Source of the DNA: Pleurocapsa sp. CCALA 161
GTDB taxonomy: Bacteria; Cyanobacteriota; Cyanobacteriia; Cyanobacteriales; Xenococcaceae
Assembly: GCF_003003995.1 (NCBI RefSeq)
Contig: NZ_PVWF01000010.1
Coordinates: 1-64,000, forward strand
Length of the DNA: 64,000 nucleotides
Direction: 5' to 3'
Under the pieces are notes generated by a model, which made no database searches, was not told the origin of the DNA, and was given only the letters and a program-made list of their open reading frames with translations. Shown piece by piece: positions 1 to 8,079 of this stretch. Numbering within the stretch: position 1 is the stretch's first letter; each line of letters opens with the position of its first letter. A program made the position numbers and the translations under genes.

Positions 1-87
1 ACTTGTTACTTGTTACTTGTTACTTGTTACTTGTTACTTGTTACTTGTTACTTGTTACTTGTTACTTGTTACTTGTTACTTGTTACT
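1..87. repeat. Tandem heptamer array, unit ACTTGTT
   Basis: About 12.4 perfect head-to-tail copies of a 7-bp unit run from the left window edge, so the true left end is unseen. This matches the short tandemly repeated repetitive (STRR) heptamers known from cyanobacteria. The array abuts an element (74-123, minus strand) that is repeated at 6140-6188. Confidence 0.95.
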
Positions 88-123
88 CAGTTTTTCAAGT
101 AACCTATCTAAAACGGATTTAGT
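74..123 (-). repeat. Interspersed repeat, copy 1 (ACTAAATCCGTTT element)
   Basis: Read on the minus strand, this 50-bp stretch starts ACTAAATCCGTTTTAGATAG and runs into the heptamer array. It matches 6140-6188 (plus strand) at roughly 46 of 50 positions, so the two copies form a long-range inverted pair. The first 13 bases recur at 58581-58593. Confidence 0.85.
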
Positions 124-954
124 CTAGCAAGCATCTTGAGCCTTTTGATTATAGCTAAATGAGCTACCAAACCATTGATTTGATAAAGCTTCTGCCTCTG
201 GACTATCAATTACCGAATTAACAAACTCTTGCCATTGCGGATCATTGCTATGAATAATCATGCCATAGCGATCGCAAGTTAGAGGAACATCGGGAACTAA
301 AGGATATTCTGCCGATGATAAATTCTGTTGTTGAGCTTCGGCGCGCAATAAAATTCCATCGCTAATCATTGCGTCTATCTTGCCTTGTGCCACCGCCTGT
401 ATACCTCGAATTCTGGCAGTCACTCCTTGGTATTGTTTGAGAGTTGCCTGAGGATAGCGTTGAGCAATAACTTTAGCCGTCGTGGTATTAGCAATCACGC
501 CTAAAATATCACCATTTAAATCACCTCCAGGATCGAGAGAATTATCCTGTTTGACCAAAAATTGCGTCCCTGTGAGAAAAAAGCTGTCAGAAAAATTAGT
601 GTTTTCTGGAGGAGTGGGGCGAATTGTGTTGGGACCACATTCAAGATCGATGAGGTTATCTGCCACTAAGCCAAAACGATTACTCGCGGTTGACTTAAGC
701 AGCTTTACACTCAGAGTATTTCGTTCTAGATCTGTAATTAATTGTGATTTCAACAGAGCAAAAAAATCTAAACAGTATCCCTGCAAATTTTCCCTAGCGT
801 CAAGATAGCCAAAAGGAGGAGCATCTTCTCTAATAGCAACGTTTAACACTCCTGTACGTTGGATTTTTGCTAAAGTATCCTCTGCCTTGACTGGAGATAT
901 AAAACTTAGAAGATACAGGCTACTAGCAAATAAAAATACTAAGTTACGATTCAT
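124..954 (-). CDS. Periplasmic amino-acid ABC transporter substrate-binding protein (family 3)
   Basis: The product (276 aa from ATG at 954; an upstream GTG at 966 would add four residues) has an N-terminal signal peptide, with a hydrophobic core at about residues 4-18 ending near VKAED. The mature part opens with the typical LAKIQRTGVLNVAIREDAPPF segment of polar amino-acid binding proteins (SBP_bac_3), which bind glutamate, glutamine or related amino acids in the periplasm and deliver them to a membrane permease. Two cysteines, near residue 110 and in the RY-containing C-terminal lobe, may form a disulphide. No permease or ATPase gene lies next to it, so it is an orphan component here. The ligand cannot be told from sequence. 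The stop codon is just beside the repeat at 74-123. Confidence 0.85.
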   Translation of the reverse strand: MNRNLVFLFASSLYLLSFISPVKAEDTLAKIQRTGVLNVAIREDAPPFGYLDARENLQGYCLDFFALLKSQLITDLERNTLSVKLLKSTASNRFGLVADNLIDLECGPNTIRPTPPENTNFSDSFFLTGTQFLVKQDNSLDPGGDLNGDILGVIANTTTAKVIAQRYPQATLKQYQGVTARIRGIQAVAQGKIDAMISDGILLRAEAQQQNLSSAEYPLVPDVPLTCDRYGMIIHSNDPQWQEFVNSVIDSPEAEALSNQWFGSSFSYNQKAQDAC

Positions 955-1080
955 CGTTAAAAACACTCATAAAGGCTGATAAGTAAGCAAGCATAATTGT
1001 TGATCAATCATTATCGGAATTAGTAACTAGCAGCCAAATTTCAGATCTTTAATTTAACCGATAAATTTTTAACTTTTTGA

Positions 1081-1103
1081 GGGGACGAACAGCCGTTCGC
1101 CCC
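1081..1103. repeat. Short GGGGC-type palindromic hairpin
   Basis: GGGG(A)CGAAC-AGCC-GTTCGCCCC forms a hairpin with one bulged A. It lies downstream of argC (minus strand) but has no T-run on either strand, so a terminator role is unclear. It resembles the hairpins at 17547-17569 and 20023-20065, members of the dispersed 'GGGGC...GCCCC' palindromes common in cyanobacteria. Confidence 0.7.
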
Positions 1104-1181
1104 ACTTTTGACCTTACGTTGTACCCTTGGAGTACTTACATTTCAATGATTATTTTCGATTTGTGCAAAATAGCTAATAGA

Positions 1182-2240
1182 TCAAGGATAGAAACCCAGC
1201 TTGGGTAAACCCAAAGATTCTGACCAACCCATCATCAGATTTAAGCATTGTACTGCTTGACCTGCCTGACCTTTAATTAAATTATCGATCGCCGACAAAA
1301 CAATTACTCTACCTGTGCGAGAATCTACCTGAATGCCAATATATGCCAAGTTAGTACCACATGCCCACTTAGTTTGAGGATAAATACCGCTGGAGAGAAT
1401 TTTTACAAAAGGAGAGGAGCGATAAAAAGCATTGTAGATGGTGATTAAATCTTCTCTAACTAGTCCAGGATCTCTCAAAGTGGCATAGACGGTAGATAAG
1501 ATCCCTCTGACCATGGGAATTAAATGAGGAGTAAACTGCACAGTAACTTCCTGGCGGGCTAAAATACTGCAAATTTGCTCTATTTCAGGAGTATGGCGAT
1601 GATTGGCGACTCCATAAGCTCCTAGAGAGTTATCAGCTTCTGCTAAGAGCAGATTAATCTTGCCTTGACGACCACCACCAGAAGTACCTGATTTGGCATC
1701 AATAATCACCGTCGAGGGATCGACCAAGCCGTTCTTAAGTAAAGGCGAAAGAGCGAGTAAACTGGCAGTGGGATAACATCCAGGACAGCCCACTAATTGA
1801 GCTTGTTTAATCTGTTCACGGAAGAGTTCTGGTAAGCCATAAACCGCAGATTTTGCTGTATCCTCGTCTGTGCGCTCTTTTTTATACCAGTCAGTGTAAG
1901 TATCTAAATTACTAAAACGATAGTCTGCCGAAAGATCTAAGACTTTACAGCCTTTGGCAATTAAAGCAGGAGCAAGATCGCAAGCTAAACCATTGGGTAG
2001 ACCCAGAAATACGGCTGCACATCGTTGAGCAATAACATCTACATCAATTTTTTCTACTGTTAGATCTACACAATGATCTAGGTGAGGATAGATCGAACTA
2101 TATTGCTTCCCTGCGCTGCTATCACCACCTAAATAAGCAATATCTACTTGCGGATGTTCTAATAAAAGTTTGACTAACTGAACTCCCCCATATCCAGATG
2201 CTCCTATAATTCCAATCGGCTTGTTGGCTGTCTCACTCAT
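1182..2240 (-). CDS. argC: N-acetyl-gamma-glutamyl-phosphate reductase
   Basis: ArgC reduces N-acetyl-glutamyl phosphate to N-acetylglutamate semialdehyde with NADPH, the third step of arginine synthesis, in the cytosol. The 352-aa product has the N-terminal nucleotide-binding signature [15 protein letters not shown] (about residues 11-25), the catalytic-cysteine motif [10 protein letters not shown] (near residues 150-159) and the HRHTPEIEQ segment of the dimerization domain. Length and motifs are those of the intact family. ATG at 2240 is used. It stands alone, as amino-acid genes often do in cyanobacteria; no other arg gene is adjacent. Confidence 0.97.
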   Translation of the reverse strand: MSETANKPIGIIGASGYGGVQLVKLLLEHPQVDIAYLGGDSSAGKQYSSIYPHLDHCVDLTVEKIDVDVIAQRCAAVFLGLPNGLACDLAPALIAKGCKVLDLSADYRFSNLDTYTDWYKKERTDEDTAKSAVYGLPELFREQIKQAQLVGCPGCYPTASLLALSPLLKNGLVDPSTVIIDAKSGTSGGGRQGKINLLLAEADNSLGAYGVANHRHTPEIEQICSILARQEVTVQFTPHLIPMVRGILSTVYATLRDPGLVREDLITIYNAFYRSSPFVKILSSGIYPQTKWACGTNLAYIGIQVDSRTGRVIVLSAIDNLIKGQAGQAVQCLNLMMGWSESLGLPKLGFYP

Positions 2241-2393
2241 GTTGCTGTGCCTCTGACTAATCTTTAACTACGTTAATTTGATACCTTCTCTGAAGATCTA
2301 TAGTTTAAGCACAAGTGAACAATATACAACAATAATTTTTGCTGTACAGCGTATATTAAGTCAATAGTTGTTGAAAATTCTGGATTTTTGCAG

Positions 2394-3506
2394 ATGAAAC
2401 GGCAGTTTACTCGATGGTTTGTAGTCGGAGTGGTTTGTATTTTTATTCTTGGCTATCTAACAGTTGAGCATAATCGAGCAGTAACTAGCAACTTAGACTC
2501 GGTACAAACAGCGCTAATCGCTAAAAACTTAGATCTGCCTCCTCGTCAGGATTTTCGCCTGGTTGTAATTAGCGATCTCAATAGTCAGTATGGTTCGACA
2601 GAATATGAGCCAGAAGTAGCCCAGGCGATCGCCTTAATCCCTCAATGGCAGCCCGATCTAGTCCTCTGTGGGGGAGATATGATCGCAGGACAAAAAGCCA
2701 GTTTAACCAAGTCCCAGATTGAGTCGATGTGGGCAGCTTTTGATCTGCAAATAGCAGCACCTCTGCGTAAACGAGGTATTCCCCTTGGCTTGACTATCGG
2801 CAATCATGATGGATCTGGAGCGATTAAAGACCAAACTTTGATTTTTCAAGATGAAAGAAACCTTGCTCAAGCTTATTGGCAACAGCAGCATCACTTTTTA
2901 AATTTTGTCGATCGCGCTAATTTTCCTTTCTACTATAGTTTTCAGCAAAATAAAATCTTCTTTCTCGTTTGGGATGCTTCGACCTCGCAAATCTCCCCCC
3001 AGCAGTTAGAGTGGATTGAGCAGACATTAGAGACTCCAGCAGCACAACAGGCAACCGCTAGAATAGTTTTAGGACACCTTCCGCTCTATCCTGTGGCAAC
3101 GACGAAGAATAAGCCAGGAGAGTACTTGGAGCAAGGAAATAAACTGCGATCGCTGCTGACAGAAAATCGTGTGTTGATGTATATCAGCGGACACCATCAT
3201 GCATACTATCCTGGTCAGGTTGAAAACTTAAAAATGCTTCATGCAGGTGCATTGGGACAGGGAGCAAGACAGTTAATTAATAGTCAATTATCACCCCGTC
3301 AAACAATTACCATCATTGATTTGAATCTGCCTAAATCAACATTTATTTATACTACCTACGATGCCACCACTTGGCAGAAAATTGCCCTAGAAGAATTACC
3401 AGCCTCGATTCCTACTAAGAATGTCACCATCTGGAGACACGACCTCACAATTCCTGATGGCAAGTCAATTAATATTCCAAAAAATAGCAACCAGTCGATC
3501 TTATAA
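2394..3506 (+). CDS. Membrane-anchored calcineurin-like metallophosphoesterase
   Basis: A 370-aa protein with an N-terminal hydrophobic segment (about residues 8-26) that is either an uncleaved anchor or a signal peptide, placing the catalytic domain outside the cytoplasm. The metallophosphatase blocks appear in order: a degenerate first block (VVISDLN), GGDM, GNHD, GHLPLYP and SGHHH, which together bind two metal ions in this superfamily. The first block reads D-L-N rather than the usual D-x-H, a small deviation. ATG at 2394 is preferred over the in-frame TTG at 2388. The substrate is unknown. It is divergent from argC, with about 150 bp between them. Confidence 0.85.
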   Translation: MKRQFTRWFVVGVVCIFILGYLTVEHNRAVTSNLDSVQTALIAKNLDLPPRQDFRLVVISDLNSQYGSTEYEPEVAQAIALIPQWQPDLVLCGGDMIAGQKASLTKSQIESMWAAFDLQIAAPLRKRGIPLGLTIGNHDGSGAIKDQTLIFQDERNLAQAYWQQQHHFLNFVDRANFPFYYSFQQNKIFFLVWDASTSQISPQQLEWIEQTLETPAAQQATARIVLGHLPLYPVATTKNKPGEYLEQGNKLRSLLTENRVLMYISGHHHAYYPGQVENLKMLHAGALGQGARQLINSQLSPRQTITIIDLNLPKSTFIYTTYDATTWQKIALEELPASIPTKNVTIWRHDLTIPDGKSINIPKNSNQSIL

Positions 3507-3606
3507 CGAAGTAGCAAGAGCAAGTAAGATTCACCATGATCATTAATACAAAATAACCATCTCTGAAATTAATTGAAATGACTTTAAGGGTAAATTCTTA
3601 CACCCA

Positions 3607-4377
3607 CTACTGTCGATTGATCATCGTGGCGCTTGATTGATCTGTCGCCAAGACTAAAAGTTCGCTTATATTAACATTGAGGGGACGAGTAGCGCAGAAA
3701 ACTACAATTTCGGCAATATCATTGGGAGTCAAAGGATTCATCCCCTGGTATACTTTTTCAGCTTTTTCTACATCACCGCGAAAACGCACCTTACTAAAGT
3801 CAGTTTCGACAGTACCAGGATCGACAGAAGTGACTCGAATAGGAGTACCCAACAAATCCATCTTTAACCCTTGTGATAAAGCTCTAACGGCTGCTTTGGT
3901 GGCACAATAAACATTCCCCCCAGGGTAGGCTTGATGTCCAGCAATTGAACCAATATTAATAATATGCCCTTGATTACGTTGTACCATGACTGGTAAGAGC
4001 GATCGCGTTACATATAACAAGCCTTTAAGATTGGTATCAATCATTTCTTCCCAATTTTGGATCTCTCCTGACTGGAGTTTATCTAAACCACGGCTTAATC
4101 CTGCATTATTAATTAAAATATCGACATTACGCCAAGATTTGGGTAAAGAAGCCCAGGATGTTTCTACCGCAGTGCGATCGCTCACATCCATCTCTAATAC
4201 ATAAATTTTGCTATTATAAGCTGTCTTTAATTCTGCTGCTAAAGCTTCTAGCTTTTCTCGACGACGTGCAGCTAAAATTAACGCCGTACCTTCTTTGGCA
4301 AACATTTTGGCACAAGATGCCCCAATACCGCTACTTGCTCCTGTTATTAAAACAATTTGCCCTTGAATTGAAACCAT
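3607..4377 (-). CDS. SDR-family NAD(P)-dependent oxidoreductase (YdfG-like)
   Basis: A classical short-chain dehydrogenase of 256 aa: cofactor motif TGASSGIG (about residues 13-20), NNAGLS (near residue 90), catalytic serine in the GSIAG segment and the YCATK (YxxxK) active site near residue 157. An arginine-rich AARRREK stretch after the second strand favours NADPH. Overall pattern, including VDPGTVETDFS, resembles YdfG-type 3-hydroxy acid / serine dehydrogenases, but the substrate cannot be assigned. It is convergent with the metallophosphatase gene and has no operon partner. Confidence 0.9.
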   Translation of the reverse strand: MVSIQGQIVLITGASSGIGASCAKMFAKEGTALILAARRREKLEALAAELKTAYNSKIYVLEMDVSDRTAVETSWASLPKSWRNVDILINNAGLSRGLDKLQSGEIQNWEEMIDTNLKGLLYVTRSLLPVMVQRNQGHIINIGSIAGHQAYPGGNVYCATKAAVRALSQGLKMDLLGTPIRVTSVDPGTVETDFSKVRFRGDVEKAEKVYQGMNPLTPNDIAEIVVFCATRPLNVNISELLVLATDQSSATMINRQ

Positions 4378-4444
4378 ATTGATTATTTATTTATCCAAAA
4401 ACGCTATATTTTTTAGAGTAAATTTTTCTAATGATCAATTAAAT

Positions 4445-4787
4445 ATTTTGTTTAACAAGATGTGAGAGAACTTTCAGTCTTCGGCTACGCCAAGGCTGAG
4501 TTGAATCGAACTTGACACTAAGCGAGATTAATCCTAAAGGATACCCGCGCATGACTAGCTCCGCGTCCCTGAACGGATACACTCAATGCGATAAGTGCAA
4601 GCCCTAACCCTAAAGGGTACACTCAATGCGATAAGTGCAAGCCGCTTCGCATAAGGATTAGCTCCTTGCGTCCTAAAGGATTCCTAAAGGATTAGCTCGC
4701 TTCGCTCCCGTCACCGCTCCGCATATCGCGTCCCGCTCCGCATATCGCACTTCGTTATTATCTACTACAATTCTATCATCATATGAT
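4445..4787. repeat. Palindrome- and direct-repeat-rich tract upstream of tnpB
   Basis: This gene-free stretch between the SDR gene and tnpB is packed with short GC-rich motifs: several copies of CCTAAAGGAT, two CCGCTCCGCATATCGC copies (around 4715-4748) and a 26-bp direct repeat beginning TACACTCAATGCGATAAGTG at 4578-4603 and 4618-4643. Part of it should be the left end of the tnpB element, but I cannot place the boundary. Confidence 0.7.
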
Positions 4788-6077
4788 ATGATGATAAATA
4801 TGCTTAGACAAGCACAAAAAGTAAGAATTTATCCGACTGACGAACAAAAACAGCAACTAGCAGGTGCTATGGGTTGTTCTCGTTGGTGGTGGAATTTTGC
4901 ACTTAACAAAAGTATTGAAACCTATAAAGAGACGGGCAAAGGCTTATCTCGTGCAGGACTAAATGCTTTGCTGCCTAATCTAAAAGAAGAACATGAATGG
5001 TTGAGAACAGAAGTTTATTCTCAATCCTTGCAACAGACATCACTTAATTTGTCTCGCGCTTTTATTAATTTCTTTGAAAAACGAGCTAGATTTCCTAGAT
5101 ATAAATCCAAGCATGGTAAACAATCTGTTGGTTTTCCTCAGTCAGTCAAGATTACAGGAGACGGGATTAAGCTACCTAAGATTGGATTAGTCAAGGCAGT
5201 ATTCGATCGTCGCTATTTTGGCACAATCAAGACTGTTACTATCACCAAAGATAGTTCAGATAGATACTTTGCTTCCATTCTTTATGAAATAGAAGCTTGT
5301 TTTGTATCTGGCAATGGCGATAAAATTATCGGTTTGGATCTAGGAATCAAAGATTTTTGCATAGCTCATGATGGCACTAAGACTAGCAAATATGCTAATC
5401 CTAGACACTTTAAGAAGTATGAAAGAAATCTAGCTCGTAAACAGCAGAAATTATTTAGAAAACAAAAAGGAAGTAAAACCAGGCAAAAAGCTAAAAAATT
5501 AGTAGCTAAGGTTCACGTACGCATAAGTAATGCCCGTCAAGATTTCTTACACAAATTAAGTAGGAAACTGACCAACGAAAGCAAAGTCGTTGTGGTAGAA
5601 AACCTCTTCTTGAACGGGTCGCTCATGGGGGAAACCCCCAAGACCGCGCCCGTCCGCAACGTAAAAGGCATGGTGCGCAACCACAAGTTAGCTAAATTAA
5701 TATCTGATGTTGGATGGGGGATGTTCGTTAACTTCCTGAGCTATAAACTAGAGCGTGAAAATAAACGTTTAGTTGAGATTGACAGATGGTTTCCCTCATC
5801 TCATATCTGCCCTGATTGCCTAACTCAAACACCAAAGATAGATTTGAGTATTAGAGAATGGACTTGCTTGAACACGACCTGTGGCAAAACTCATGATCGT
5901 GATGAAGCAGCAAGCCGAAACATCAGAGCAGAAGGCATCAGAATCATAAAGGCGGATGGAACAGCCGTCTCTGCTAGTGGAGGGAGCGTAAGACCCGACC
6001 GAGGACGAAAGACCAAGGTACGGCAGCACCCAGCGAAGCTAGAAACTCAGTCCTCGCCGTTAGGCAGGGCTGAGTAG
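4788..6077 (+). CDS. tnpB: IS200/IS605-family TnpB, RNA-guided nuclease
   Basis: TnpB is the transposon-encoded RNA-guided DNA nuclease related to Cas12. The 429-aa protein has the N-terminal helix-turn-helix-like segment (AQKVRIYPTDEQKQQL, GCSRWWWNFAL), then the three RuvC acidic blocks: GLDLGIKDF (Asp, about residue 185), VVVENLF (Glu, about residue 268) and HDRDEAASRNI (Asp, near residue 367), with a zinc-ribbon pattern CPDC...C...C between the last two. All catalytic residues are present, so it looks active. No tnpA transposase is adjacent, as in IS1341-type elements. The C-terminal tail (after about residue 385) is low in recognisable domain content because its DNA also encodes the guide-RNA scaffold. 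ATG at 4788, 4791 or 4800 could each be the start. Confidence 0.93.
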   Translation: MMINMLRQAQKVRIYPTDEQKQQLAGAMGCSRWWWNFALNKSIETYKETGKGLSRAGLNALLPNLKEEHEWLRTEVYSQSLQQTSLNLSRAFINFFEKRARFPRYKSKHGKQSVGFPQSVKITGDGIKLPKIGLVKAVFDRRYFGTIKTVTITKDSSDRYFASILYEIEACFVSGNGDKIIGLDLGIKDFCIAHDGTKTSKYANPRHFKKYERNLARKQQKLFRKQKGSKTRQKAKKLVAKVHVRISNARQDFLHKLSRKLTNESKVVVVENLFLNGSLMGETPKTAPVRNVKGMVRNHKLAKLISDVGWGMFVNFLSYKLERENKRLVEIDRWFPSSHICPDCLTQTPKIDLSIREWTCLNTTCGKTHDRDEAASRNIRAEGIRIIKADGTAVSASGGSVRPDRGRKTKVRQHPAKLETQSSPLGRAE

Positions 6078-6081
6078 TTCA
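5960..6081 (+). ncRNA. Putative omega-RNA (reRNA) scaffold and right end of the tnpB element
   Basis: The 3' end of tnpB and the next few bases should encode the scaffold of the guide RNA. A clear hairpin closes it: ACTCAG (6045-6050) pairs with CTGAGT (6070-6075), with inner CCT/AGG and GCC/GGC pairs around a GTTA loop. The tnpB stop codon lies inside this hairpin's 3' edge and AGTTCA (6076-6081) follows, resembling right ends of related elements. Guide sequence would start near 6082. The 5' limit is an estimate. Confidence 0.6.
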
Positions 6082-6139
6082 TCTATACAGGGTTTAATTG
6101 GGGTGGCAGCAATTTTTCCGCCAGCGATCGCCTTTTTAT

Positions 6140-6188
6140 ACTAAATCCGTTTCAGATAGGTTACTTGAAAAATTGAGTAATGAGTAAC
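6140..6188 (+). repeat. Interspersed repeat, copy 2 (ACTAAATCCGTTT element)
   Basis: Plus-strand copy of the element at 74-123, about 46 of 50 bases identical, ending in GAGTAATGAGTAAC, i.e. two heptamer-like units. The rest of the 6082-6399 gap holds no gene I can support. Confidence 0.8.
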
Positions 6189-6399
6189 AATACTTTAATC
6201 TTGCACGGCTCAAGGTTTTACAAGAAGTTATTACTATGGTGGTGTTTGCAGGATTTAGCGTTAGCTATATGAAAGTCCCCGTGACTCGCAACTATTTTTT
6301 TTGCTGCCATGCTGCTAGTAGAGGCTGCATATCTCATTTTTAGCGAGACGAAAGCATAATTACTAAATTTAGAGGCTAGATCTAGATCGTTAAATAGAA

Positions 6400-7305
6400 T
6401 TAAGTTCTTAATGAACAAGTGTAGTTTTTAAGAACATCTAAAAAGGCAAAAACTGCTGGTGTGTGTAGAGCATCTTTTAACACTGCTGCTTTAATAATCC
6501 TTTCTAACGGAACTGGCAAAGAATAAACCTTTAATTGTTCCGAAACGGGTTCGGCAGCAAGCTGAGGTAAAATCGCTGCACCTAATCCTTGCATTGCCAT
6601 ACTGGTCATGGCTGAATCCTGTTTCATTTCATAGGCAATATTTACGGGTTTTGGCGATCGCTGTAAAGATTGTCGGATTTTTAGAGAACAGCTATTATTC
6701 GCTGAGATAATTAGAGGATAGGCTGCTAATTGTTCCCAGGTTAACTGTGTTTGATTCAATTTTAGGCTACGGGGTAACAAGACCACATATTCATCTCGAT
6801 AAATTTCCCAGGTTTCAAACTCTGGGGAACAAGGTAAATCGACGATCCCAATATCTCCTTGACCAGAACGCAACCTATTTTCAATCTCAAAATTCTCCTC
6901 AAGATCGGTAACGCTGACCTTAATCAAAGGAAACTGACGGCGAAACTGAGCAATTAACGCGGGTAAGATATGAGTTGCCGCACTGCGGAAGGCTACCAGT
7001 CTCACATTTCCTCCTTTTAAACCCTTAGCGCGATTAGCTTCGGTTACCATCTTCTGTAACAATTCTAAAATCTGTTTAGCTGGCAAAATCAATTGTTCCC
7101 CTACAGGGGTCGGATCTGCCCCGTTACGCCCTCGATTAAACAAAATTACGCCTAATTCTGCCTCTAAAGTAGCGATCGCATGACTAACTGCTGACTGGGA
7201 AATTTCTAAGTGCAAAGCAGCCTCGCTAAAATTTCGGTAATCTGCCACCGCTACTAAGATGCGTAGCTGAGAAATTTTTAGTTTATAGGGATCGATTGCA
7301 CTCAT
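6400..7305 (-). CDS. LysR-family transcriptional regulator
   Basis: A 301-aa LysR-type regulator from ATG at 7305 (an in-frame TTG at 7317 is less likely). The N-terminal winged helix-turn-helix reads LKISQLRILVAVADYRNFSEAALHLEISQSAVSHAIATLE (about residues 8-47 in overlapping parts), followed by the linker helix and a periplasmic-binding-protein-like effector domain. It is not recognisably CbbR, NtcB or CmpR, so effector and targets are unknown. It is divergent from the small genes at 7559 and 7817; a perfect inverted repeat at 7424-7448 in between is a candidate operator. Confidence 0.93.
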   Translation of the reverse strand: MSAIDPYKLKISQLRILVAVADYRNFSEAALHLEISQSAVSHAIATLEAELGVILFNRGRNGADPTPVGEQLILPAKQILELLQKMVTEANRAKGLKGGNVRLVAFRSAATHILPALIAQFRRQFPLIKVSVTDLEENFEIENRLRSGQGDIGIVDLPCSPEFETWEIYRDEYVVLLPRSLKLNQTQLTWEQLAAYPLIISANNSCSLKIRQSLQRSPKPVNIAYEMKQDSAMTSMAMQGLGAAILPQLAAEPVSEQLKVYSLPVPLERIIKAAVLKDALHTPAVFAFLDVLKNYTCSLRT

Positions 7306-7363
7306 AGATCTAGGCAAAATAAAATTTTAGAACCGAAAACAGACAAGAAGCAATAGTCACTTT

Positions 7364-7391
7364 TTACTTTATACGGTTTACTTTATACGGT
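7364..7391. repeat. 14-bp direct repeat (two copies)
   Basis: TTTACTTTATACGG-type unit occurs twice in tandem upstream of the LysR gene start, in the divergent intergenic region. It could be a binding-site pair, but nothing else supports a role. Confidence 0.6.
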
Positions 7392-7423
7392 TTGCATTAC
7401 AGGTCACCTGGAGGTGCAATATT

Positions 7424-7448
7424 TAACTATGAATAAAATTCATAGTTA
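7424..7448. promoter_or_regulatory. Perfect inverted repeat, candidate LysR operator
   Basis: TAACTATGAAT-AAA-ATTCATAGTTA is a perfect 11-bp inverted repeat with a 3-nt spacer, between the divergent LysR gene (start 7305) and the small gene at 7559. LysR boxes are T-N11-A dyads near the regulator's own promoter, and this site fits that format (ATGAAT-AAA-ATTCAT). As RNA it would also fold into a hairpin. Confidence 0.5.
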
Positions 7449-7558
7449 GTATGTCTAGCTTATTTTGTAGATTAAATGCCAAATAGCTACAGTTGATTTA
7501 TCGAGAGAAAAGATACTTAAATACTTTTCTTTGTTGTTAATAACTGTAAAAATTAATC

Positions 7559-7777
7559 ATGAAAGCAATCAATTCTATTGCCAATATTCTACGTAAAGCT
7601 GTAGATAGCTTAGTCATATCCAACCACGAACCTCAAGTTAGATATAAATGCGATCGCCATGGCAATCACTATTGGCAGGTATATGATTTCAATACTAACA
7701 AATCCTATATTTTCGGTTCTGAGCAAGATGTTAGAGTTTGGATTGAAAATCGTCATTATCGTCATTACTGTTTTTAA
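7559..7777 (+). CDS. Small protein of unknown function (72 aa)
   Basis: I do not recognise a named family. The protein is soluble in appearance, begins MKAINSIANILRKAVDSL (amphipathic helix) and continues with an aromatic-rich core: RYKCDRHGNHYWQVYDF, then SYIFGSEQDVRVWIENR, and a His/Tyr-rich end. Alternating hydrophobic/aromatic residues suggest a small beta-sheet fold. It is followed 39 bp downstream by a second small gene with a good ribosome-binding site, so the two may be co-transcribed. The candidate operator at 7424-7448 lies 110 bp upstream. Confidence 0.65.
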   Translation: MKAINSIANILRKAVDSLVISNHEPQVRYKCDRHGNHYWQVYDFNTNKSYIFGSEQDVRVWIENRHYRHYCF

Positions 7778-7816
7778 CTGGGTTGGAAAATTGACCAAGC
7801 AAATTAGGAGAAAAAA

Positions 7817-7987
7817 ATGAATCATGTTAATCCAGAGATTACTTCAACTATTGATAATAACCAAGTGGAGTTGGTAGAAAACAAGCTAATTTTAGGACTC
7901 AATAAGTTCTGGCGATTTTGTCTCTTTTATGGTGACTATTTGGCTAGTTTACATGCCAAGCAAAAGATTAAAAAGGTTAAGTCCTAA
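7817..7987 (+). CDS. Small protein of unknown function (56 aa)
   Basis: ATG at 7817 is preceded by AGGAG (7806-7810) at ideal spacing, which is the main reason to believe this short frame. The product starts MNHVNPEITSTIDNN, has a hydrophobic/aromatic centre (LNKFWRFCLFYGDYLASL) that could be a short amphipathic or membrane-touching helix, and ends in a lysine-rich tail (KQKIKKVKS). It does not show the ExxNGRxAM chlorophyll-binding motif of Hlips. No named family recognised. Probably co-transcribed with the 72-aa gene upstream; dnaB follows 92 bp downstream. Confidence 0.55.
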   Translation: MNHVNPEITSTIDNNQVELVENKLILGLNKFWRFCLFYGDYLASLHAKQKIKKVKS

Positions 7988-8079
7988 CTTGTATTTAAGT
8001 AATAAAATACTTTCTGATCATCTCGAAGCTTAGTAGAATATATGTTCTATAGTGATGCTGTAAGAGTTGAAAGTAATTA

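Noticed and set aside
1-87. CRISPR-like reading of the repeat array
   Set aside because: Units are 7 bp, contiguous and spacer-free, with no cas genes anywhere in the window.
6218-6418. 66-codon minus-strand frame overlapping the end of the LysR gene
   Set aside because: Overlap with a real gene, no start signal, no conserved pattern.
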